64,000 bases of DNA from Tubulanus polymorphus (Eukaryota > Nemertea > Palaeonemertea > Tubulaniformes > Tubulanidae). The notes beneath the pieces were generated by a model. That model searched no databases and was not told the DNA's origin. It was given only the letters and a program-made list of their open reading frames with translations. Where the stretch lies: NCBI RefSeq assembly GCF_964204645.1, contig NC_134032.1, forward strand, positions 4,180,916 to 4,244,915, written 5' to 3'. Shown here in pieces: positions 1 through 11,500 of the stretch (positions are counted from its first letter, which is position 1; each line of letters starts with the position of its first letter). The translations under genes were made by a program, and so were the position numbers.

Positions 1-252
1 ATGAAATCTATCCGGTAAATATGTTATGAATTTATATGTATTTCCTTTTAATCCTTCATATTCTAAGTGTATAACTAATTTATCTCCATAGTTATTAGTA
101 ACTGTATCAATATTTGTAATTAGATATTTCTTATGAATTGTTAATTCTGTTAACTTTTTGAATTTATAATCTACAGATTTTACATTTGTTATATCTTTAA
201 TTCTATCTAGAAATAATTTGTTTTTCTCACTGTGCGCTTGTTTACTCTCCAT
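1..252 (-). CDS. Partial ORF downstream of the PolB gene, runs off the window edge
   Basis: Reading leftward, an ATG at 252 opens a frame with no stop for 84 codons up to the window edge. The product is Lys/Ile/Asn-rich and AT-biased like the polymerase before it. It contains a pattern of the type VTNNYGDKLVIHLE followed by YLPDRF near the end. Short proteins with a similar 'lead beta-strands, then F/YLP+RF' ending are, from memory, often found beside PolB2 genes in invertebrate virus-like elements, but I cannot name a function. It starts 30 bp after the polymerase stop on the same strand, so it is probably the next gene of the same element. It appears intact as far as visible. Confidence 0.45.
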   Translation of the reverse strand, partial: MESKQAHSEKNKLFLDRIKDITNVKSVDYKFKKLTELTIHKKYLITNIDTVTNNYGDKLVIHLEYEGLKGNTYKFITYLPDRFH

Positions 253-281
253 TTTCATAACATATTTTTATCAAAATTTGA

Positions 282-3200
282 TTAACACGTTAGAATTCTT
301 TTCATTATCTCGTTCTCTTTTGTTTCTTCTCTTTTAAATTTTAAGTATTCATCTAAATTGCAACCATAAGCAACTGTATGAATTCCATCATCCAGAATAT
401 ATCTTTTATCATCAAATGGGTTTAGACTTATCTTTTCAATTTCTTCAATAAACATTTCATGATCTTCAGATCTTAAACATCTCATCTTATGTTTTCTAAC
501 TTCTTCATTGAATATACAATTGATGTAATCTTTAAAATGAATATTCTTTTCTACAACACTTTTGGTTATTCCTTTTAACTTTTTAGCTTCATGTTCTTTA
601 GTTTTATATGAATACATTTTAGATCTAATACCGATGAATTCAATCATTTCTTCATCACCTAATTCATCTTTGAATTTACCGGGAACTTTTTTATTATCAT
701 TGCTAAACAATTCATGATCTTTAGGATAGTTACTAAAATCAAAATGGTGTTTTAATGTTTTTAAATCATCTGTTATGTTATCAGTTTTTATCTTTAATAT
801 GTAACTGTCAGTATCAAAATATAATATTTCTATATGTTTTTCTCCAAAAAGTGGTTGTAATACATTTTAATAGAATTCATACATTAGTAATTTTGATAAT
901 TCTAAAACTGAAGCGCCAACATAGATTGGTTTATTAAATTTCATTGATGTTCTTTTCATTTTAACTGCAGCTAAATTTTCATCAAATATTCTGTTACCAA
1001 TGAACTTAGGATATGATTGTAAATGCCTTATCCTTTTACCATTACTAACTAACTCAATATCATTTCTATTTCTAATATTTTCACAAGTCTTACCATCGAA
1101 TGCGTTATTCATTAACTTGAAGAAATCTTTTTCGAAATCAGTTTTAGCTTCAGTTCTCTGTTTGGTGTTAAAATCTATTTTTTTTTCTAACCACTTAGAT
1201 TGACTAAATGAAATATATCTATGTACTTTTTTAGAACCATTCCTTGTTTTAGATAAAACTTTAACATTCTATAATGTACTACATAATTATATTTATCTTC
1301 TTGAGTTACCATTAACTTTTCTGTATGAATATGATTTTCGGGTTTAATTCTTTTTTGGTAATTTGATAATTCTTCATGAGTTACAGTTTTATGTTCGGGA
1401 CAGTATGCTAGATTTCTAGATTTAAATTTAATATGTTCAGGATATTCTAAGTCTACAACAAAGAAGTAACCAGTATCTGAATCATCTGCAATATCTAGGA
1501 TTCTTTTCTTCCAATCAAAATTATCATTATTTTCATTCTGTAAAACTTCAGTTAATTCAAATACTCCATAAGGTTGTGGTTCCATCATTGCCCAACCATA
1601 CAAATTATTTGCATCTATATATAATAACTTATATCCAGGGTTATCATTTACATTGAAATATGTATCACCTAATACACCTGAAACTCCTCCTCTTATAGAT
1701 TTTTCAAATAATAATAATTGATCTATATTTGTTAACAAATCCATTTTTATATCTGTAAATTTTAATCCACAATCCCATGTTAGACCTGGTGATGAATAAC
1801 AATGACAAGTATCAATGTTAAAATATTTTAGGTTTACATCTCTAAACCTTTCGAATATATCGGTTAATAATAATACATCTGATTTTAAATATAAATCTAC
1901 TAATTGCCCATGATTTTCTATTTTGAAATGATTCCAAATATTCAATGTTCTATTATAGACTTCATCTTTAACATATTCATTTTTTAATTCGTCATAGAAT
2001 TGTTCTTTCAATAATTCAGTTATGTTAAAATTATTATGATTGTTATAGAAAGAATATGGAATTGCTCCATTATATCTCATTAATTGGAAATCATCATTAT
2101 TTGGGTAGTATTATTTGGGTATATCTTTATTTCATCATCAACTTATGATTTTGATAAGTTATCTAATGAACTATTTAGAAATAATATGAATCTATAAATC
2201 TTAGGCAACCAAATTGGAATGATATATAATTCTCAGATGTTTTAGCTAACATTCTAAATTTATAAGTTGGTATTTTATCTTTTGATCTATTTGAATTTAA
2301 TCTTTCTATTTCATTATTAATTTCTTCTATTTTATAGCATAACTGTTTGATGAATAAATGTGCATCATATCCTGATAGATTATGAAATATAACTGGTACA
2401 AAGTTAATTTTCTTAGCTTGTAAGTTACAATTCTCATGTGCAGCGCCTCTAAACTTTCCATTCAAATGATCATGGTCTCTTACTTTTTTATCTTTATAAT
2501 TAAATATCTTTTCACAATAATAACATTTATCTGCAAACGCAAATTCTTCTTTATCTTCTTCTGTCATTATAATTTCTATATTTGTATTCAATAATTTACT
2601 AAATCTTATTTCATATTCAATTAATAAGTCACAAAAATGATTGATAACATTTTCATTTCTATAATCATAATATTCACTTTCAATTAGTTCTGGATAATCA
2701 GATTTAATATATAACCCGAAAGCTGCAGCTAAATGATGAATCTTTTTAATAGTATTTGTTATTGGCGGTTCATCTGAAAAATCATTTTCATTAGAATTTA
2801 ATTTCTTTCTTTTATAATATATTTCTTTTCTATCTTGATCAGTTAGTTCTTTATTTAATGATTCAAAATCTCCATATATTATAAATGGTACTTTATTTTT
2901 GTAATCATATTTTTTGAATTCTAATATTTTATCCTTTTCATTTGGTATAACTAATTTACAATAATCATGATTTTCACATAATTGTTTATGATTTAATAAT
3001 GTACTTTCATAACTGAATCTATGTAAACATTTTCTACATAGATATATTTTATGGTGATCATTTTCTGATTTAAAAAATAAATCTATTTGTTTAATCCACA
3101 TATAATGATTCTCATAATATAGTATATCTATAACATCGTTTGAATCATAATCTTTTGATAGGTATAAAGGTTCTTATGTATAATGTTTTATGCTGTTACC

Positions 3201-4319
3201 TTTTGTATTTGGTAATTTGATTAAATCAAATACATTTATTCTTAAATTATTATCTCTTTCTATCTTTGGGATGTTTTTAATTCTAACAGGATACTTATCT
3301 ATCTTATAATTATTTTCAAATGGTTTATAATGAGTTAATCTAAAACTATGTGTAATATCTTCTGTTGGATGTAAACAACTTATTATAGCCCATAGAAAAC
3401 ATTTATCATCTTCATTTTTTACATTTATTACAGCATTAGTTTTAAATGGTAGTTTAATATAACTCGATGCTTCAATATCTGGTTCTTTATAATATGATAC
3501 ATTATTTTCATCTATTGGTTTTGATTTAGTTAACTTATTATATTTTGTGTTATAAACATGTAAAGTCATAAATATTATTTCATCAAATATTAAACCAGAT
3601 CCTTCAAAATATTTCTCTTCTATTTTAGTTTTTACTTCATTATAACATTTATCTAATTTATCATCTATATGTTGTTTAGATATAATATGTTGTGAATGAG
3701 AATTTATATTATATATTGGTTTATCTTCAGATTTTATGAATTTAACTTTAACTGATATACTTATTTTAGGGTATTCAACATCAGTTATTATTTTTATTAT
3801 TTCTTTCATATTTTCTAAATGTTTTTTTTCTTCTTCTAATGTTTTTCCTTTATGAAATTTAAACTCGATAGCTGCTGGACCAATATCACTTTTAAATGCT
3901 TCGGTTATCTCTATATCTTTTTTATTATCTAATGAATTAATATGATTTCTTACATCTTCCATGTATGGTCTTTTATTGTTTAATTTATTTTTTATGCTTT
4001 TGATTGTCTTCTGTTTCTTATCATTATCTTTATTAAAATAATCTTCACCTAAAATATCATTATTCTTATTTCTAATATGACTTTTAGATTTTAAATGTTC
4101 ATTATAATATCTTTTATCACTGAATGATTGATTACATGTATCACATTTTTATGTTTCTTTTTCATTCTTTAATTCATCTAATTTAGTTTCTAATATATCA
4201 TCTTCATATTCTAGTTTCAATTTATTCTCTAAATGTGTTTTAGTTTTATTGTGTCTTGCTTTTTGGGATTTATCTATATTGATATTACATGTTGGACAGT
4301 AGTACTTATTTGCTTCCAT
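282..4319 (-). pseudogene. Family-B (protein-primed, PolB2) DNA polymerase of an AT-rich virus-like or Maverick-like element, decayed
   Basis: The reading starts at ATG 4319 with two C2H2-like zinc-binding segments (about 4295-4270 and 4148-4080). It continues through exonuclease motif I (FIIYGDFESL, about 2895-2865), a Cys/His insertion with VRDHDHLNGKFRGAAH resembling recombination endonuclease VII (about 2500-2440), Exo II (NLSGYDAH, about 2375) and Exo III (YLKSDVLLLTD, about 1890). Polymerase motifs A (YIDANNLYGWAM, about 1625), B (LMNNAFDGKT, about 1110) and C (YFDTDSY, about 825) follow, then a typical C-terminus (LNPFDDKRY). It is broken by in-frame stops at 4149-4151, 3174-3176 and 867-869, a frameshift or loss between 2080 and 2175, and a one-base frameshift near an A run at about 1230. 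No integrase or capsid gene is visible, so Maverick/Polinton, adintovirus and linear-plasmid origins cannot be separated. Confidence 0.85.
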
Positions 4320-4395
4320 TTTAATACTAAATTTTTTATTAAAATTGATTTTAGAAGTTATTCATTTATATTTTATTCATATATATGAATATTTT

Positions 4396-4747
4396 AAGAG
4401 TAAAAGGGGTAATGGGCTTTCATATCAAAGGTTGAATGGTCGAGTTCATTAAAAACAAAACATTAAAAATAATTTAAAACTATAATATATTTTCATAACC
4501 GTGTGTACTTCAGTTGAATAATAGAATAATTATTATCATTTGAATATATTTGATGATATGATTTTGTGTATTGTAAATAATTCAATATGCTTTTTAAATT
4601 ATTGATATCTTAGAATAAATATTTAGTTATAATATAAAATGCACACGGTTCTGAAAATATACTATAGTTTTAAATTACTTTTAATGTTTTGTCTTTTAAG
4701 GAGCTCGACCTTTCGACCTTTGGTATGATAGCCCATTACCCCTATTA
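4396..4747. repeat. Fold-back (MITE-like) element with ~105-bp inverted arms
   Basis: The stretch 4400-4505 is an imperfect inverted copy of 4635-4747: both read GGGGTAATGGGCT, then a gap, then GTCGAG, then AACATTAAAA, then AACTATA, ending ACCGTGTG. About 130 bp of AT-rich sequence lies between the arms. It has no coding capacity and sits between the 5' end of the PolB gene and a TTTCAT array. It could be an independent MITE or a terminal repeat fragment of the polymerase element. Confidence 0.7.
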
Positions 4748-4748
4748 C

Positions 4749-4956
4749 TTTCATTTCATTTTCATTTCATTTTCATTTCATTTTCATTTCATTTTCATTT
4801 CATTTTCATTTCATTTTCATTTCATTTTCATTTCATTTTCATTTCATTTTCATTTTATTTTCATTTCATTTTCATTTCAAATTCATTTCATTTTCATTTC
4901 ATTTTCATTTCATTTTCATTTCATTTTCATTTCATTTTCATTTCATTTTCATTTCA
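4749..4956. repeat. (TTTCAT)n microsatellite, ~205 bp
   Basis: A near-perfect hexanucleotide array alternating TTTCA and TTTTCA. It abuts the right arm of the fold-back element, so it may have grown from that element's tail. It is open in one frame only because six is a multiple of three. Confidence 0.95.
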
Positions 4957-5499
4957 TGATATTTTGATAATTGTCTTCTATCTATATAACGTTTAACAGT
5001 TTATTTTCAAGAGAGTGCGCGATATGATCAATGAGAAAAACGCTAAAAGGCGTATTAGTCCACGCCCAGTCGCATACCAGTGTTTATCAAAATACGCTTG
5101 GAGACAGTTAGCGATAGTGTCTTACGTGAATACGTTTGCAGGCAGACTGTTATCGGATTCTAATATTGAAGGCGAACTACGTAGTGTCCGCGAAGGTTCG
5201 TCTTGCATCTCTGTTTTCAGATTTTGAATATATTTTGGTCTAAAGTCAATTCCGGCTTCGCTATTGATCCAATTCCTCATATCTTATTCGGTTAATGTCA
5301 ACAAATCCGCTTGAGTGCAATCATTTGAGTGGGCTTGAAATCTATTCGGAAATACCATTGTAATTCCCGATTTATGCCCAGACTTTCTTAAACACGTCAC
5401 CCGGACGTTTTAGACTCCACGATGAACCGATTATCAATTATTTCCGTAAACATCAGGAATTCAACAAACCATGCACGTTTTACAGGAATGGTTACTGAA

Positions 5500-5581
5500 A
5501 TGCAAGCTTTATGTATAGTTTTGTTGTCAGTAGTAGCAGCAACGACGGTGGCAACAGCAGCGGCGGCAGCACAAGCACCAG
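5500..5581 (+). CDS. Exon 1: signal peptide
   Basis: The ATG at 5500 (or 5488, same frame) starts a short N-region followed by a hydrophobic, Val/Ala-rich core (LCIVLLSVVAATTVATA) typical of a cleaved signal peptide. The exon ends in phase 1 at a GTAATA donor, matching the phase-1 start of the TSP1 exon. Confidence 0.65.
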
Positions 5582-8500
5582 GTAATAAGTCTCTTACGAT
5601 TCATTGAATGCAGTTAACGGTGCTTATTCTGATTGGTCAATAAGACCGGTGCCCTCGGAAACGTACTCGCAGGCAAACGTGCACCAATCCACTCGATGGT
5701 GACCAGAAAGCGTGACATAAGCTTGTTTTGTTGCTAATGCTAGTTAACTACCTGACGTATCACCTACATCGAATAGATTCGCCCCTTGATTCTTTTTATA
5801 ACAATAATTTAAGAGCAAAATTCATCACCGGATATGTCTGGTGTTTCCACACGAAAATCAACTCAAAAATCGTTTTAATTTATCTGGGTCAGCCCTTCTG
5901 CATTTGGTGATGTACGTATAGAAAAGGTTTGCAATTATCTTATTTATATTATTTTATGATGTTTTTACTACAAGCAAGACATAAACGAAACTGCAATATG
6001 GTAACTAACTATAGCGACTTCAGCGCCACCACAGGTAAACATATGAGGACCCTAGAGTGGCAATATGTTTATAAACAATAAGATCTGATCTATCGATTGA
6101 TGTATGTTGCCAACCATTAACACAAAATGCCGTAATATCCAATTTTTTGTACCTTCGGCAGGCCGACTATTATTTATATCTGTCATGTTCGCGTGTATTG
6201 GGCCTTTCCGTTTTTCTTTCAATAAATGTATTGTATTGTTTGTTCAACTCTGTGCAATGAGCTGATTGGGGAGCAATAAACTTAACTTAACTTCATTATT
6301 CAGTTATAATTGCAGCTATGATTTCCTATGTATTTATGTGCGTCAATCCAACTAAATCTATTCACTTTTATGCGAGTTTTTACATTACAGCAGTTAACGG
6401 CGGTTATACTACATGGGGAGGTTGGAGCCCTTGTTTCCAAACTTGTGGCGGCGGGTCTCAGACGCGTTATCGATCGTGTACCGATCCAGCACCATCCAAT
6501 GGCGGTTTGAGCTGCGCCGACCAAAACCTCGGACCTGATAGCGACTCGAAGCCATGCGAATTAGTAATTGCGTGTCCCGGTGAGTGTTTCATTGCGTTGG
6601 TCACCGACTAATAAAATTACTGATTTCAGTTGCTGAAACGTTAAGCGGTGGATAAATACCGTAGAAACAATGAACTTAATTGTCACTGGTTAACCCTGAA
6701 CAATCTTTTAGGCCTTTTTGAATTGCTTGGTTTACGGGAACCGCCTCCGAAATTTAAAGAAAAGTCAAATGAAAATATTTTATTTTTCTTATTCCCGTGC
6801 GTGGAACAAATTCAGTGAAAAAATGAGCAAAAAAAGTTTTTTTCACCACCGCCGAACAAGTATCCTGGCTGGAATGATATAAACATTGGAAAACGCGAGT
6901 TTTTTTTATCTCACTGTGCAGAATTCGAACTTCCCAAGAAACATTTGTTTGGATATATGTACAATGCCCTATCGACAGTTCCGTCTTCCTTTAAAAAGGA
7001 ATTTTATTTCAATAAGGGATTTTCTTTTAAATTTCTATTTCCTCCTCAGAAGTGATATTTGAATAGGTCTACCGCGTAAACCGAGCAGCTATTAAAAAGG
7101 CCTCAGGACCTGACTCCAGGGTAATCCGAATTGGTGATTGCTAATTTCACCCAGAGTGTTTCACCTGCACTGAAAAGATTCGCCCTAGCTAGTTTGTCTT
7201 CATATTGATACAGACTATGTATTTGTGTGTGCGTCAATCGGACTTATCTTAATTCAGATAATCAGATGATAATCCAGAATTCGGATAAGGCCGAATCATC
7301 TTTTTCAGTCGCAACTCTTTACCGTAAAAACCAGCGTAAATTATTTGGTCCGCTGAGATTTCAGCCCCGATTATAGCACTCATTGACCTTGAGTTTACTG
7401 AGTACGTACGCAATCAATATTGATGACGAAGGCGAAGTTTCATTAGGATAAGGTTAGCAGCGGGTGAGGTCATGGTTTGGGAATGGGAGAATTGTACAAA
7501 TTAGTATATAAGTCTAAGGTTTTGGTTCAGGGAAAGAAGAGAACAGGAGGGAGCTAATAATTTAACAATAGGAAGAAGAATAACAGAAACAGTGTGATCA
7601 TATAAGCAAGACGTGTTAGCACTTTATATCTGCCTGATCGAGGAAAGAGGAAGATCCAGCGGTACGAGATTAATAAGAACAACAATAGAGGAGAGTCAGA
7701 GGACACAACACTGGTGGGGAACTTCGTGACACAACAAGTTGTGGGGAATCGAGTGGAATAACTAGGTACAGATTGTTACGTGACATATCAGTGGTTGAGA
7801 TTGTAGTTTTATAACAGGCATATATATGAGGACGATTGAAGTAGAACATTAGAAGAAGTAGAATTTTTAAGCTACCTAGGTACGGCTTCAAATAGACTGC
7901 TGGCCGATATGTTCTAAGGGGGAAGAAAGGAATTTTGTATGAAGGAATGGAATGAGGGAAATTACAATGTATCAGTTTCCTGATCACATTTCAAAAGTTA
8001 TCTTAATGTTGGCTATTTAAAAGGTCTTTCGGAGAAATAGTGAGCGAGTTTCTCGGAACGGAGCTTTACAAAATACGTGTATCGTTTCTCGTCGTCGTCG
8101 TCGTCTTTGTTGTCAATGAAGATCGAAATATTCATCATCTTTATTTCCAGCTCAAAACTTTTGCGACTCGACCAACGACTGCGGAGTGGATGTCGATTGC
8201 ATCGATACAGAAAATTCTTATTATTGTAAATGTCAGGATGGTTTTGTGCTCAGCGCTGATCGAAAACGGTGCAAAGGTAAGCAGGCATGCAATTTCTTAT
8301 TACCGACTGCCCCGTGTGTCATTAGCTATCAATTCAGGAGGCGTATTAGCCGATTGTTTGTTCCTGTATTTTTTTCTGTTTATTTCTATCAACGGTTAAG
8401 GCATGTATTTGTTTGATAGGTAGATTTCGCTTGATTTGTCTTGATTTGGTGTCCTTCACAAACCCATCACTCACACCTGCATTTTCATTCAAACAATCTC

Positions 8501-11500
8501 GAGATCTTGGTAATAACTGTTCTACAAGGTTAATGATCATTACATTTTGGCCGTTTTCCACATGTAAATAGTCCGATTATAGTTCGTGTTGACGAGATTG
8601 AAAAGAAAGAAATTTCGAAACGCAAATAATCAACCTACACAATTTGATTATGCCAAACGAATGCTAAAACATTTTCATAAAAGATCCTACCTTTTTGTAA
8701 TTATCAACAACCTAATAATTACCTGGTGAAATTAGCAGGGATGAGGTGCACGATTCTGATGACATGATCGACAACGCAAACGAAAACGAAGTGGCCAGAA
8801 GTAAGTATGCCATACATTTTTCGGAGCAATTTTTCGATTTGTTAAATCTTGTTCACTCCCGCCCAGAACCTTTTGAAAAATACGCAATAATTTTGGGTTT
8901 TCTGGTTTTTTCACCTTTTTTGATGGATGATATAATACATGATTAATTAATGATTTCGTATCTGCTGGTACAGTATTGAGGCTAAAGTGATCGGAGAACG
9001 CCGGCCTTAAAAACCGGCCCAGGTTTTTCTATATCGGTAAACGAACTTTTCTATCACCGCTTTTTTTATAGAGCTCATACCGAACTACACGGGCGCGTTT
9101 ATTGGTTTTAGGAGACCGTTCAAAATGGTGAGTGTGATGAAATCTTGGACAAGCCACCTTATTTTCACTGAGACGAACAACGTCAGACTATACTTCAACA
9201 GGAAAGAACACTAACGTCCAATCAAGGGCAATAATTCAATTCATTTCAAAAATATCTTGATCTATACGGTTATATCCATACGGATTTGGACGTACAGAGT
9301 AAACAGATAGGAAATAAAAATAAAAAACTATACAATTGCAACATATTACCGATTACAGATGAATACACGATATGATAATGGACAGGTGCAACGCAGGTTT
9401 CCCCGCCAGATGGCGTGGCGAATACTCGGTATCAGTTAATTAGCAATGAACTTCAAATTAGATTTTTTGGCTACCGAATCCATACATTAGCATATGACCC
9501 AGCAAATATACTTTGAATTGATTTAAAGTTCAAAAATATGTAGTTTCAATAATATTTGATCGATTTAAGAGAAAAGACCATTCGGTTTTCATTGAAATTT
9601 AGACGAAATTAAACGCAAATGACCGAGCATAACTACTATGGAACGAACCTAGTGGACCCTCGCTTACAACAAGAGCGTTGGTAGTTGGTAGTTTTGAAAT
9701 AAGGATCCATAAACGTAAATGGAGTCTGCGGTGCATTTTTAGACATCTGCCATTGAAAATTTTGCAAAACTTTGGTGACCACATTCATAACAGACCATGA
9801 TAAATTGTAGGACTGAGACCTGGAAAAAAGGAGCACCCGCAGCAATTCGACCCATCGGCTGTCGTCAACCGTAAAAACGTTTTATTGCAGGCATACTCAA
9901 ATTGGAATTGGGATGAACCTAACAATAGACCTGCGCCTGAAAACTGTGTGGAAATGTTTCCAAATAATGGAAGGTGGAATGACGTCGACTGCGCATACTC
10001 GAAACCCGTGATTGAATATTATTCCTGTAGTTGTCGTGACGGTTACGAATTAAGTGGTGATAAAAAGAAATGCATCGGTACGTAGTGCGCCGTCTTCTTA
10101 CTCATAACTTCTGCAGATATGAACAGATCTGCTTGACACCCCCTCAGACAATCCACTGTCGGTACCCTGCACCCCCTCAGATAGTCTGCTGTCTGTACCC
10201 TGCAACCCGTCAGACAATATGCTCGCTGTACCCTGCAACCCCTCAGATAGTCTACTGTCTGTACCCTGCAACCCCTCAGATAGTTTACTGTCTGTACCTT
10301 TCACCCCTTCAAACAATCTGCTGGCTGTACCCTGCAACCCCTCAGACAATCTGCTGTCTGTACCCTGCAACCTCTCAGACAATCTGCTTTTTGTACCCTG
10401 TACCCATTCAGATAATCTGCTATCTGTACCCTGCAAACCCTAAGACAATCTGCTGTCTGTACCCTGCAACCCCTCAGACAATCTGCTGTATGTGCCCAAT
10501 AACCCCTCAGACAATCTGCTGTTTGTACCCTGTACCCATTCAGATAATCTGCTATCTGTACCCTGCAACCCCTCAGATAATCTGCTATCTGTACCCTGCA
10601 CCCTGTGTTGTAAATTGATGTTCGGTTTGCTACTATAGAATTTGATTGTAGTCTAGTTTAGCATTAGTACTGTAGGATTTGTACCTCTTTACTGAACTCC
10701 TTCATGCTTGAAAGAGCTACAGCAATTGTAAGTTATGAATTTCTAGGAATACAATAGGTTAATTTTCCTCAGCTTAAATTAAATTAATTACTTTCTATCT
10801 TTGTGGCAAACTTAAGACGCCGAGTTTGATTTAAGCTAAGTAGCTAAGTTGTGTAGATTTGACGCGGACTCGTTTCGCCTGTTCGGAACACCCTGCACCC
10901 CGTCGGACAATCTGCTGTTTGTGCCCAGCACCCCTTCTGTACCCATCTCCCAGACAATCTGCTGTCTAACATGAAATTGCTTTTTTTAGATATAAACGAA
11001 TGCGCTTTAGGGCTCGACAAATGTGGTCACGTGGGAACGTGCGTCAACACTGAGGGTTCCTATCGGTGTAACTGTAGCGACGGTTATGAATTAAGCGCCG
11101 ACCAGAAACGATGTGACTGTAAGTTCCATCATTCCAATCGCTCTCGTCGATTATTATTCTCATTCCTCATTCTTCTTGTTTTTCCCTCTTCCTCTTAATC
11201 TCCCTCTCCCTCCCTCTCAATCTCCCTCACCCTCCCTCTCCCTCTCAATCTCCTACTCCCTCCTTAATAAGAAAGCATTCTCAATTCTATTTTTGTTTTG
11301 CCGGTGAATATTTTACACATCCCAGTTTTACAACAAAGCTGAATAGCACTCCTAACTTCACATTTTAATCAAAAGCACGGTGATTAACATCCTCCAGAGA
11401 TTGCCACGGTACGAAACCCTGCCACACTAGACCGAGTGCGCAGTTACACGCGCAGCTTAGATGATGTCATTATCAGCCAATCGGATATCCCGTTTTATTT

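Noticed and set aside
4689-4967. ORF rich in Phe, His, Ile and Ser
   Set aside because: Translation of the TTTCAT microsatellite.
10136-10612. CRISPR-like regular repeats
   Set aside because: Units are contiguous tandem copies with no unique spacers, in a eukaryotic intron.
10070-10618. Long ORFs over the repeat array on both strands
   Set aside because: Created by the 33-bp minisatellite; no domain pattern and no splice logic.
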